From Tritrichomonas musculus (lineage: Eukaryota; Parabasalia; Tritrichomonadida; Tritrichomonadidae), in NCBI GenBank assembly GCA_039105265.1, contig JAPFFF010000013.1, positions 2,542,001 to 2,606,000 on the forward strand: a stretch of DNA of 64,000 nt. Reading direction: 5' to 3'. A model generated the notes under the pieces. The model was given only the letters and a program-made list of their open reading frames with translations. It searched no databases and was not told where the DNA came from. The position numbers and the translations under genes are program-made. Of the stretch, positions 49,848 to 59,062 are shown one piece after another (position 1 is the first letter of the stretch; each line of letters starts with the position of its first letter).

Positions 49848-50219
49848 ATGTGGAAATCATATTTTGCTGATTGTGAAGCAGTTCTGAATTGTATCAAGAA
49901 ATATCTTGAAGCAGGCAAAGAAGGAAAATCTTCAATCATGGCATCAAGTTTCCATAAGGATGCAGTTGTCTTCGAAGGAAATCAACCAGAAGAAGGAAAT
50001 CATACAATCAAAGCCTTCTTTAGTCTTATCGATGGAGCAGGTCAAGATCCAGACAAAAATCCACCAAACCAAGTCTCCATTTTAGATATCACTGAAACAA
50101 CAGCTGTAACCAAGACAATCATGGTTTTCCATGGTCAAGCTTACACTGACTATCATGCATTAGTAAAAACACCAAATGGATGGAAAATCGCTGCAAAGAT
50201 ATATCACACAATGAAATAA
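49848..50219 (+). CDS. NTF2-like (putative lumazine-binding, SnoaL-type) protein
   Basis: A 123-residue protein of the length and pattern of the NTF2-like group called putative lumazine-binding: an N-terminal helix (VLNCIKKYLEAGKEGKSSIM), SSFHKDAVVFEGNQPEEG, a beta-rich centre (TETTAVTKTIMVFHGQAYTD) and the typical end DYHALVKTPNGWKIAAKIYH. These small cone-shaped proteins bind or convert small hydrophobic molecules, but the ligand is unknown. The family is mainly bacterial, so transfer from bacteria is likely by inference. The frame is intact and ends with TAA; no signal peptide is present. Confidence 0.85.
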   Translation: MWKSYFADCEAVLNCIKKYLEAGKEGKSSIMASSFHKDAVVFEGNQPEEGNHTIKAFFSLIDGAGQDPDKNPPNQVSILDITETTAVTKTIMVFHGQAYTDYHALVKTPNGWKIAAKIYHTMK

Positions 50220-50647
50220 GAATTGATAGTTTTATCTAAATAACAAGTAGCATCGGCGTTAAAATAATTAAATAAACCGATTTTTTCCTAAATATTTAAT
50301 TATTAATTTAACCAATTTTGAAATATATCTAGTAAATTACTATAAATGCTGATTATATTTATAAAAAAACAGAAAATGTTATTATTATTATTAAAAATGG
50401 TTATTTCTTAATATATGAACATATAAAAAAATATCCTCTTTACCCAACAATCAAAGATTATTAAAAGTTTAACAATTTCAATATTATCCTTATCAACAGC
50501 TTCATATAAATGTGGTACATTAAATCATCATTTAATTTCATATAGCAAATATTGAATTTGATTTTACTTTAACCCAAAATCTAAATTCTCTCAAAAAGTT
50601 TTTTTGACGTTCATATTTGTTATCAATTTTTTTATATATAAACATAG
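50220..50647. other. Intergenic region
   Basis: A/T-rich DNA without a recognised gene. TCATATTTG at 50611-50619 could serve as initiator of the gene at 50648. Confidence 0.35.
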
Positions 50648-52906
50648 ATGATAGAATCGAATTTTCAAATAGAAAACTTTAAATTTATCAGGAAGATTGG
50701 CGAAGGAAAGGAAGGGAATGTGTATTTAATTCAGAATACCCAAACGAATAAATTTTATGCAGCCAAAGTATTGATAAAACAATATACTACAAAATCCGAT
50801 CAAGAAATTTTTATTCAAGAAATGATTTCATACTCAAAATTAGACAATCCATCTATTTTACCCGTTGTCAAATTTGCACTCAAGTTTAGAGAGATTATTA
50901 AATCTCCAATAATCATCACTGATTATATTCCCAACGGAACCCTTGAGAATATTCTTGATCAGCTAAACCAGGGCCATTTTCCGCCTCAATTTACCGGCAC
51001 GAAAAAATATATAATATTAGTTGGAGTTGCATTAGGAATGAAATACCTCCATTCGCGACAAATTATTCACCAAGACCTTAAACCATCCCATATTCTTCTA
51101 GATGATCAATTTTATCCCCACATTATTGACCCTTGTCTCACCAAAATTGATAACATAAAAATTCCGAGTTTGGATGACTATTCAAACCTATCGTACATTG
51201 CTCCTGAAGTTGTATCGGGCATCAACATATCGTATAAATCTGATGTTTTTTCTTTTTCATTAATTGCGTATCAAATTTTGTCAGGAATTAAACTGGATTA
51301 TGAAAAAGGAATCTATCCGGATGTCCAGACGATCAATGATGAATCAATTCAGTCATTTATGATTGGATGTCTGTCATTTGAACCGGTTTTACGGCCCTCT
51401 TTTTCAGATATTCTATTAGAGCTGATTCAAGACAAGTATAAAAATTACTTTAAAGTTGATGAGCAAGAAGTAGAAAAGTATTTTTCATTGTTTAATGACT
51501 TCTTTATGACACAAAAAATCATTCGTGAAGAACAGCCTGGTTCGAAATCATCAATCATCATGTTTAAATTGCAACACGGTGATGAATCGATTCTTGATCG
51601 TAAAGAGTCAGCCCAATTGATCAAATCAGCAGCAGATCGAGGCAATGTCAATGCCATGCTTGATTATGGAATCATCTTGTTTAAAGGAGACGGAATTCCA
51701 ATGAACAAGAAAGAGTCGGCACGATATTTAAAGATGGCAGCAGATCAAGGCAACACGAATGCCATGCTCTTCTATGGAATTTTATTATATGAAGGAGATG
51801 GAATTAAAAAGAATAGGAAGAAAGCATTTAAGTATTACAAAATGGCAGCAGATAGAGGTAATCCTAACGCCATGTTTAATTGCGGCTTAATGTTGAAAGA
51901 AGGTGAATACGTATCATCGAATAGTCGTGAATCAGCACGATATTTGAAAATGGCAGCAGATTTAGGACATAATAATGCTATGTTCTTATATGCCGATACT
52001 ATTTATAACGGAAGAGGAATACCTGCCGATAAGAGAGAAGCTGCAAAGTATTATAAAATGTCCGCTGATTTGGGCAATACCGAAACTATGTGTAATTACG
52101 CATTAATGTTGATGCGAGGTGACGGCATTGACAAGAATTTGAAAGAGGCTGCTAGATACTTTAAATGGGCAGCTGATGAAGGATCGCCTAAAGCAATGTC
52201 TTACTATGCTGACATGTTATGTAACGGTGATGATATTGGACAAGATTATGATGAGGCTATTCGATATTATAAAATGGCAATTGAGAAAGGTTACGCTGAG
52301 GCGATGCTGAGTTATGGTGTCCTGTTGTACAACGGTGAAGGCGTTCAATGCGATAGAAAAGAAGCTGCACGTTATTATAAAATGGCGGCAGATCATGGAA
52401 ATGCAAATGGAATGTTTAAAATTGGCTGCATTTTACATAACGGTAATTTGATTGGTAAAGATGATGACGAAGCTGCGCGTTATTTAAAAAGAGGAGCAGA
52501 TAACGGTGACCCTAACGCGATGTTCTGTTATGGACTCATGCTGTACAAGGGTGACGGAATTCCTTTGGACTTTTTGGAGGCTGCGAGATATTTCAAAATG
52601 GGCGCAGAGAACGGACATGAAGGCGCGATGTTCAATTACGGAGTCATGCTTCACAATGGAGAAGGATTGGAGAAAAATCTGGAAGAGGCAAAAATATATA
52701 TCAGAATGGCTGCAGAAAACGGAAATGAAAATGCTATTGAATATCTAGCTTCAGAAGAAGAAGAGGAGAATGATAAAAATACGAACAAAGATAAAGATAA
52801 TGAAAAAGATAAAGATAAAGATAATGAAAATGAAAATAATAAAGATAAAGACAATGATAAAGATAAAGACAATGATAAAGATAATGATAAAGATAAAGAT
52901 AATTAA
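50648..52906 (+). CDS. Pseudokinase with eleven Sel1 repeats and an N/K/D-rich tail
   Basis: A 752-residue protein. The kinase-like domain (about 8-265) keeps Lys40 and APE (185-187), but has HQDLKPSH at 141-148 (Arg and catalytic-loop Asn replaced) and DPC at 161-163 for DFG, so it is very probably inactive. About 305-695 consists of about eleven Sel1 repeats of 36 residues (AARYYKMAADxGNxxAMxxYGxxLYxGxG). These form a superhelix that binds partners. A poly-Glu patch and a tail of (N/K/D)n from residue 715 are encoded by a 6-bp-based minisatellite. The stop at 52904-52906 lies within the minisatellite, which continues for another 430 bp, so tail length is likely variable. Confidence 0.9.
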   Translation: MIESNFQIENFKFIRKIGEGKEGNVYLIQNTQTNKFYAAKVLIKQYTTKSDQEIFIQEMISYSKLDNPSILPVVKFALKFREIIKSPIIITDYIPNGTLENILDQLNQGHFPPQFTGTKKYIILVGVALGMKYLHSRQIIHQDLKPSHILLDDQFYPHIIDPCLTKIDNIKIPSLDDYSNLSYIAPEVVSGINISYKSDVFSFSLIAYQILSGIKLDYEKGIYPDVQTINDESIQSFMIGCLSFEPVLRPSFSDILLELIQDKYKNYFKVDEQEVEKYFSLFNDFFMTQKIIREEQPGSKSSIIMFKLQHGDESILDRKESAQLIKSAADRGNVNAMLDYGIILFKGDGIPMNKKESARYLKMAADQGNTNAMLFYGILLYEGDGIKKNRKKAFKYYKMAADRGNPNAMFNCGLMLKEGEYVSSNSRESARYLKMAADLGHNNAMFLYADTIYNGRGIPADKREAAKYYKMSADLGNTETMCNYALMLMRGDGIDKNLKEAARYFKWAADEGSPKAMSYYADMLCNGDDIGQDYDEAIRYYKMAIEKGYAEAMLSYGVLLYNGEGVQCDRKEAARYYKMAADHGNANGMFKIGCILHNGNLIGKDDDEAARYLKRGADNGDPNAMFCYGLMLYKGDGIPLDFLEAARYFKMGAENGHEGAMFNYGVMLHNGEGLEKNLEEAKIYIRMAAENGNENAIEYLASEEEEENDKNTNKDKDNEKDKDKDNENENNKDKDNDKDKDNDKDNDKDKDN

Positions 52907-53342
52907 AATGATAAAGATAAAGACAAATGATAAAGATAATGATAAAGATAAAGATAATTAAAATGATAAAGATAAAGACAAATGATAAAGATAATGATAA
53001 AGATAAAGATAATTAAAATGATAAAGATAAAGACAATGATAAAGATAATGATAAAGATAAAGATAATTAAAATGATAAAGATAAAGACAAATGATAAAGA
53101 TAATGATAAAGACAAATGATAAAGATAAAGACAATGATAAAGATAATGATAATGATAAAGATAATGAAAATAAAAATGATAAAGATAAAAACAATGATAA
53201 AAATAAAGATAATGATGAAGATAAAAATAAAGATAAAAATAAAGATAATGATAATGATAAAAATAAAGATAAAGATAAAGATAATGAAAATGATAAAGAT
53301 AATGAAAATGATAATGAAATTGATCATATAATTAAAGAATAA
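52770..53342 (+). repeat. GATAAA/GATAAT minisatellite crossing the stop codon
   Basis: Hexamer-based repeats (GATAAA, GATAAT, GACAAT) form larger blocks of about 50-60 bp with the stop-containing join AATTAAAATGATAAAG near 52902, 52956, 53010 and 53064. Beyond them a clean frame resumes from 53091 to 53342, encoding the same N/K/D tail and ending NEIDHIIKE-stop. This looks like the older C-terminus of the Sel1 protein, now cut off by block duplication. Confidence 0.85.
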
Positions 53343-54736
53343 ATTATTTGTATTATATGTATAAAGTAATATATTATAAATTTAATTTGATTTTTTTTTT
53401 TTTTTTACCTATAACAAGATAGCCGCTTTTTGAGCTACGCTCAAAAAGTGTCTTTATCAAATTTATAAATTATGTATAAATAAAGTAAATTTTTTTTCGC
53501 CAAATGGTATTCCAATTGAATGAAATATTTGAATGGATATATCAGAAAAATTGAGAAGACTTGCACCTTGAACGACATGGAAAGGTTGTAATTGTGATTA
53601 AAAGATCGAAATAATTATTTAAATAAAATAATCGATTTTGAACATTAGATAATATTGATAGGAAAACTTGATTTAGAAATTGCATGTGAATCAGGAAAGT
53701 TTAACGAAAGATTATAAAATAAGGATTTATAGCTGGCATCTGGGAAATTAATTTTTTATCTAAAAAAAAAAAAAAATATATTTTCTTTTATGATTCAATC
53801 AATTTATCTATCACCCAAAATTACAATAATAGTAGTATAAATTATTTCTTTTTATATAATTATAAAATCAATATCTCCTTTTCGTATCATTATAAAAATA
53901 TTTTAAAAAATGAATAAATTGAAAAATTTAATTGAAATTTATTTGGAAATTTGAATTGACCAAAAATAATAATACAAAAATTCAATTTTCAAATAAACTC
54001 ATAAAAGATAAAATATGAAAAATAAAGTAATTTATAAAAAGGAATGAAATAATGAAGAGAAAATCGGGTCAATAATTTTGTGAGAAATATAAAATTTTTA
54101 AAACACTTTTATTTTTATATTGAAATTTTTTTTCTCATAATCAACAGAATATATCCGAGTAAACCATATATTTCAACCCCAAATATAAAATATTATTAGC
54201 CAATTAGCGTTTTTTAATATTTTTCAATACTTTACAAATGGACAACCGCTCTATTTATTTTTAATTATATAATAGAAATGAATTGAATCATTAATAGAGA
54301 AGGTTTACCCCAAAAAGATGAAGAGAACTTAAAATGCAAGCTAGTTAATCAATATAATGATGATAAAAAGAATATTATTTTCAATTATATAAATCTCTAA
54401 TATTAAAGAATGTGAATAAAATGATATTGAAGTTGAAGTTTAACTAAAACGTAATCATTTTCACACATTGATAAAAAATATTTGGTTAATAGAAGTGAAG
54501 AAAAAAGTGACATTATGACATTGATGAAGTAATCAATCATATAGAATTTTTGATTTAAAATTTCTCCAAAATTAAATAACTATAAAACTCATCTTAATTT
54601 TTCTCTAGTTAAAAAAAAAAAAAAAATATTGATTACTTAACAAGGCCAATAAAATTTAATAATAGAAATATAAGATTCTTCTTTATGTAAAAAAAAAAAA
54701 ATAATAATAATAATTGTTTAAAACTAAGCAATGCAT
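53343..54736. other. A/T-rich non-coding region
   Basis: A short hairpin (CTTTTTGAGC/GCTCAAAAAG) lies near 53425-53450. Nothing coding is recognised in the remaining 1.3 kb, which contains several A/T runs. Confidence 0.4.
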
Positions 54737-55321
54737 TTAAAAATCTTTATCACCACCGATTAATATTGGATGTAGGCTTTCGGAGATTTCTTTATTTGAT
54801 TTGCAAAGAATAACACAAATTAAAACAATAATAAATATCATGAAAAATAAACCTTGCAAACCAGTAAAAACCAAGCTAGAGATTTTTAAAGTTTTATGTT
54901 CTTCGGGTATATCTTTATCCAAAAAGGTAAAAGTTTCAACTAAAATAACAATAAAAAATAGCATAGATTCAACTAGAATAAGAGCGTATCGAACATCTGC
55001 TTTTCCCAATAATTTGTATAAAAATTGTCCTTTCCAGCAAGATAATGCAGTTATCACCATTGAAATAACGATTAAAATTTGTATGATGCCAAACACAAAT
55101 ATAAAATACAATGATGTACTATTGTGCTCCCAAAAATGTTTGAAATCATCATTGCAATAAATGCTTTTATAATCTTCTGAACATTTTACCTTATTAAAAT
55201 GACATTTTTTTAACCAAATTGACGACAAAATATATGTGACAAAAGTACTAGAAAATAGGCCAAATACCGAAATAACGAAAATAAATTTATAAGGACTTCG
55301 TATAAAATCTTGTACAATCAT
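54737..55321 (-). CDS. Four-pass membrane protein (tetraspan-like), 194 aa
   Basis: From the ATG at 55321. Four hydrophobic segments are visible at about 14-36, 72-94, 111-131 and 148-172. Between the first and second lies a loop with four Cys (KKCHFNKVKCSEDYKSIYC is the core). The tail NKEISESLHPILIGGDKDF is polar. This layout fits small tetraspan proteins, but the tetraspanin CCG motif is absent and the larger loop is the first, not the second. Claudin/EMP-like or an unrelated family are alternatives. The stop has TAAA context. The role is unknown; it is probably in the plasma or endosomal membrane. Confidence 0.75.
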   Translation of the reverse strand: MIVQDFIRSPYKFIFVISVFGLFSSTFVTYILSSIWLKKCHFNKVKCSEDYKSIYCNDDFKHFWEHNSTSLYFIFVFGIIQILIVISMVITALSCWKGQFLYKLLGKADVRYALILVESMLFFIVILVETFTFLDKDIPEEHKTLKISSLVFTGLQGLFFMIFIIVLICVILCKSNKEISESLHPILIGGDKDF

Positions 55322-55577
55322 GATTTTTATTGTGATGATTAAACTTTTTCTTTTAAAGAGATAAAATTCAAAACAAATATCTGAACTCCAAAAGGCATTG
55401 AAAAAGTTATATTTATGATGACAAATATCTTTATAAAATAATGCTTTCTCCTGATTTATTTTATACTTTTAATAACAAAAAAATATAAATCATTTTATAT
55501 TTCATTTGTAATAACATTTGTTTTTAAGTAAAATGTAATATTATAACATCAAATAGTGGATTAATTATAAGTTTATT

Positions 55578-55970
55578 TTAAGGTGCATTTTCTTGATCAT
55601 TTGCTTCGGTTGAACTTTTATTATTGGTTATAGACTTTTTCCTGATTACAATAATAACAAAAATAACAATGACAGCAATTACAACAACTGCTGCTGCCAC
55701 CGAAATACCAATGATTCCTCCTTTACTCAATCCTTTTGATTTTCCCCCTGATCCATTTTTATCATTAGGACTATCTGGTTCCTCTGGAATTATTCCACAT
55801 CAGGTACTGAATGCATTGTATCCAATTGAGAAATTTAATTTTGGAGAAATTTTAAATCAAAAGGATTGAGTAAAGGAGGAATCATTGAATCCACTGCTAC
55901 TGAATGCATTGTATCCAATTGAGGTGACACCCTCTGGAACCGTCAAATCGCCTGTAATCTTTCTCATTCT
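55578..55970 (-). pseudogene. C-terminal remnant of a BspA-like surface protein (LRR and TM)
   Basis: On the minus strand KITGDLTVPEGVTSIGYNAF is a BspA-like LRR unit followed by a stop. After a rearranged piece, IIPEEPDSPNDKNGSGGKSK leads to GGIIGISVAAAVVVIAVIVI, a single membrane span, the basic stop-transfer RKK, and a short tail ending DQENAP-stop at 55578. This is the usual C-terminal layout of trichomonad BspA-like surface proteins. The LRR domain is nearly all missing and short pieces are duplicated and inverted inside (see findings), so it is not functional. Confidence 0.75.
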
Positions 55971-56025
55971 ATGGAACGTGTAATCCTCAATCTTTTTAGG
56001 TTACATAATTTTTACCGATTCTTAC

Positions 56026-56091
56026 CGCCAGCCGCGGGGTCTCGACTCGGCTTCACTTCGGTCAGCTTCGCTCGCCGCCCGCTAGGCGGTA
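56026..56091. repeat. G/C-rich palindromic repeat TACCGCC...GGCGGTA
   Basis: A 66-bp stretch with inverted ends TACCGCC and GGCGGTA and a G/C-rich inside (CTCGACTCGGCTTCACTTCG). ATACCGCCTAGCG recurs at about 56407, in the orientation of the opposite strand. It stands out from the A/T-rich surroundings and could be a short structured repeat or element end. Confidence 0.55.
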
Positions 56092-56213
56092 TGTATCCTC
56101 GGTAAAATAATGTAAAAATATAAAAAGATTTTATTTTATCCAGAAAAAATAATCTGAGGATTTCCCACTTTTTGAAGTCTCCTCACAAAAGTACAACTAT
56201 TTTTAAATTAATC

Positions 56214-56247
<34 letters not shown>

Positions 56248-56672
56248 AGTAGATTTCTTATTTAGGATCAACTAAAGAATAGTTAGTCTTTTCTGAAGAA
56301 CATTCAAAAAGTGGAAATCATTCAGAAAAAATAATCTAAATAAAAAAATTGAAAAAAAAAAAAAAAAAAACTTATTACATTGTAACAAAATTTATATAGG
56401 CTGCATATACCGCCTAGCGAGTAGAGACTGAAATAATGACAGCTTTTTATCAATTTAATTTTTCTGAAGGGATGAAAACTTTTTGAGAGCTCCTCAGAAA
56501 TGCCCAATAAATGATTGAATCGAGAAAAAAAGTGACAACTTTTTGATTACAACTTCACTCAAAAATGTTTTCCCATTTATTAAACTATTTTAGAATACAA
56601 AAGTTTAACTTTAGAAGTCAGAATTTTTGGAAGTATTGAAAAACTGAAACTTTTTATATAATATTAAAAAGT
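56092..56672. other. A/T-rich DNA with A tracts
   Basis: A tracts lie at about 56217-56244 and 56353-56370. A half copy of the G/C-rich repeat lies at 56407-56425. No gene is recognised. Confidence 0.4.
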
Positions 56673-58976
56673 TTACTTTGAAATGCTCTCAATTATTTCA
56701 GCAATAATTTGGTCCCAGTTAACAGATGACTCAATCCTCTTGAGCCACTTGAGCCCCTTCTCCTTTGCGAATCTCCACTTACCTGACGAGTCTCCGAGGA
56801 ACTTCATGAGATATCCGAGTGTGAACACTGTTGAGATGGCCCTCTTCCTGACGATGGGAGACTCGGACAAGTCGATGCCAATCTCAGGAAGCTTCCCGCC
56901 TGCCTTGTTCGTTATGAATGACGAAGGAAGGTCCCAGAAACCGTCACGACTCTGGAGCCTCACAATGTCAACAGCAGACGCGTCTGCCTCCCACGGGTCC
57001 TTTTCATGAGCTTCCTCTTCATGCAACTCGTGCCCTGTGGATTCAGAGGTCGAGGGCGGCTCATCGCAGGGCGGCGGTGCTGCAGGACGAGGAGGAGGAG
57101 GTGGTGGATGAGGAGCACAACACGCCTCCATCATAACAGGCGCGCAACAAGGAGGAGGTGGAGGAGCAGCAGCACAACACGCCTCCATGAAGCAAGGCGA
57201 CATTGGTGCATAACTTGGAGATCCTAAAGAGCAACATTCCGTTGTTGATTCGAAAACTCGCATGCAATACCTTATTGAAGAACAACACTCTGGAGCTGAC
57301 TCTTCAACGGTTTCTACGGGCTGTTGTTCTTCTTCCACGTAGCCGTTTTCGGTGACAGCGATGTACGATGTGTACTTCGAGAGCACCCCGCTTGCCAGTG
57401 ACAGTTTGATGCACTTTTCTTGGTTTGCTTCATCGTTCTCGATTTTTTTCAGCTGTTTCTGTGCGAACAAGGCGTAGATGGGCGATTTTTCACCTTCATT
57501 GATCGTCATATCAATCTCCTTTGAAATGACACTCTCAATGTCCTGCCCGCCAACTTTCCCAGAGATCATCACAGCGCCAGCAGGCTGCGGCCCCGTGCCT
57601 GACACAAACAAGTGACGGACAACGTGAGGAAGAAGTGGAGGAAGTGGATAAGGAACAACCTCAAATGAATCAGTCCCTTCAATGTGAATTTCATTGTCAG
57701 TGGATCCGTCAAAAAGTGACAGTTCAAAGTGCTCAGCGACCTTCGATGGAAGCTCGTCTTTGTTGAACACAAAGTCCGACTTTCCGTTCGTCATTGACGT
57801 TATTTCTTCCAAGAAGCCAGCATCAGCGCCATGCCCGAGCCCAATGGCGAAGATGCGATTGAAATAACTGTTTTCTTCCACTTTTTGAATGACTTTTTGT
57901 CGTTCGTAAACTTCGCCGTCCGTTATGATGAAAATTTGACGCTGGCCGGCGGTTTTTACTTCATCTTTGAAAAGTTCATCAAAAAGCTGAAGCATCTCAG
58001 TACCTCCTAGATTGGCTCGTATGCTATCGACAAATTCGGCGGCTTTTTCAATTGATATTTGGTCAGCAGTTTGCGAGTGATCAAAAAGTTTCTTAAAAGT
58101 GGTACCAAAGCAAATTATGTTGAAATACGAGTCTTTCGGAAGTTTGGCTAGGAATAGATGAAGGGATTCTTTGGCTTTACGTATCGATTCACCAAGCATC
58201 GATGCTGAACAATCTATTAAAAATACAAATTCTTTTTTGGTACTCTTTTTGGACTCAAAGTCTGGAATAACAGAAATTACTGCTGAGTTATTTGTTTGTA
58301 TCATTTGGCTTTGGATAGGTTCTGAAAATTCGGTCATTATAAGGATATTCTCATCTGTGATAATTGCCGAATTGATGGTTAATTTGCCATTGCAAAGATC
58401 TGATTTCGTATAATTTGATTCGCAGTTAGTATAAACGTCTGAAATTTGTTGAGCTTGAGATATATTTAAATCGATATTAATTTCGAGAGACGGTAAATTA
58501 TATAAGTCCGTAAGAGATCCATCTGGCTCAGATGCTTGAAGTGGAATTTTGGTAAGTATCGTTGTTGGATTTTGAAGGGTTGAAGTTAATACACATTGAA
58601 AAATAATGGCTACATCTTTGTTTTTAGGAACGTTTCCTATTTTAACTGACGTAATTCCGGGGGCAATTTGTTCAGTCATTGCTGCTGTTCGACCAATTTT
58701 CTTTGCTTCTTTAAAAGTTTCTTCAGCTGCCTTTTGAGTTCTCAGTTCAGCTGTAATAGTTTCATCACCAACTTGAAATTTCATGTTGTAAATACATAAA
58801 TTGTTGTCTGTAGGGAAAATGTATGATACTTGGTCCAAATCTTCTTTTGTTTGAATAGATTGATAAATTTCTAAGCATTGTATAAATCCTTTTTGAACTC
58901 CAGTAATCCGAAGAGATTTTGGTTGGACTGTCTTAAATTTTTTATCTTTCTTTGAACAAAACGAACCCAAAACCAT
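56673..58976 (-). CDS. VIT and VWA domain protein with Cys/Pro-rich linker
   Basis: The first ATG is at 58976 (767 aa); a GTG start 48 nt upstream is less likely. Residues 1-150 form a VIT domain, and 250-410 a VWA domain with the MIDAS motif DCSAS at 255-259 and TDGE further on. About 560-660 is a Cys/Pro/Ala-rich linker (ACCAAAPPPPPCCAPV). The C-terminal about 110 residues (GFWDLPSSF to WLKRIESSVNWDQIIAEIIE) match the tail typical of VWA5A/PARP4-like proteins. Such proteins are intracellular binding platforms that depend on Mg2+. The 3' half (56700-57900) is much richer in G and C than the 5' half. A decayed copy lies at 14280-15339. The stop has TAAA context. Confidence 0.92.
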   Translation of the reverse strand: MVLGSFCSKKDKKFKTVQPKSLRITGVQKGFIQCLEIYQSIQTKEDLDQVSYIFPTDNNLCIYNMKFQVGDETITAELRTQKAAEETFKEAKKIGRTAAMTEQIAPGITSVKIGNVPKNKDVAIIFQCVLTSTLQNPTTILTKIPLQASEPDGSLTDLYNLPSLEINIDLNISQAQQISDVYTNCESNYTKSDLCNGKLTINSAIITDENILIMTEFSEPIQSQMIQTNNSAVISVIPDFESKKSTKKEFVFLIDCSASMLGESIRKAKESLHLFLAKLPKDSYFNIICFGTTFKKLFDHSQTADQISIEKAAEFVDSIRANLGGTEMLQLFDELFKDEVKTAGQRQIFIITDGEVYERQKVIQKVEENSYFNRIFAIGLGHGADAGFLEEITSMTNGKSDFVFNKDELPSKVAEHFELSLFDGSTDNEIHIEGTDSFEVVPYPLPPLLPHVVRHLFVSGTGPQPAGAVMISGKVGGQDIESVISKEIDMTINEGEKSPIYALFAQKQLKKIENDEANQEKCIKLSLASGVLSKYTSYIAVTENGYVEEEQQPVETVEESAPECCSSIRYCMRVFESTTECCSLGSPSYAPMSPCFMEACCAAAPPPPPCCAPVMMEACCAPHPPPPPPRPAAPPPCDEPPSTSESTGHELHEEEAHEKDPWEADASAVDIVRLQSRDGFWDLPSSFITNKAGGKLPEIGIDLSESPIVRKRAISTVFTLGYLMKFLGDSSGKWRFAKEKGLKWLKRIESSVNWDQIIAEIIESISK

Positions 58977-59062
58977 TTTTAAGAATAAAGAGTTCCAATC
59001 GTCTTTTTTTGTTAATTCCTTCACAATTTTTAAAATATATTTTCTGCTGATTCCTCTTTAGA
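58977..59062. promoter_or_regulatory. Compact divergent promoter region
   Basis: Only 86 bp separate the two start codons. Each gene must have its transcription start inside this stretch or the same short region must drive both. No TCATTT element is found; TTTATTCTTAAAA before the VIT/VWA start and TTCCTCTTTAGA before the other are possible variants. Confidence 0.5.

Noticed and set aside
52651-53327. Minus-strand frames rich in Phe/Ile/Ser/Leu
   Set aside because: Mirror reading of the GATAAA minisatellite; no start context, no domain.
56683-57772. Frames antisense to, or shifted within, the G/C-rich part of the VIT/VWA gene
   Set aside because: They result from the G/C-rich codon use and lack domains; the minus-strand 767-codon frame explains the region.
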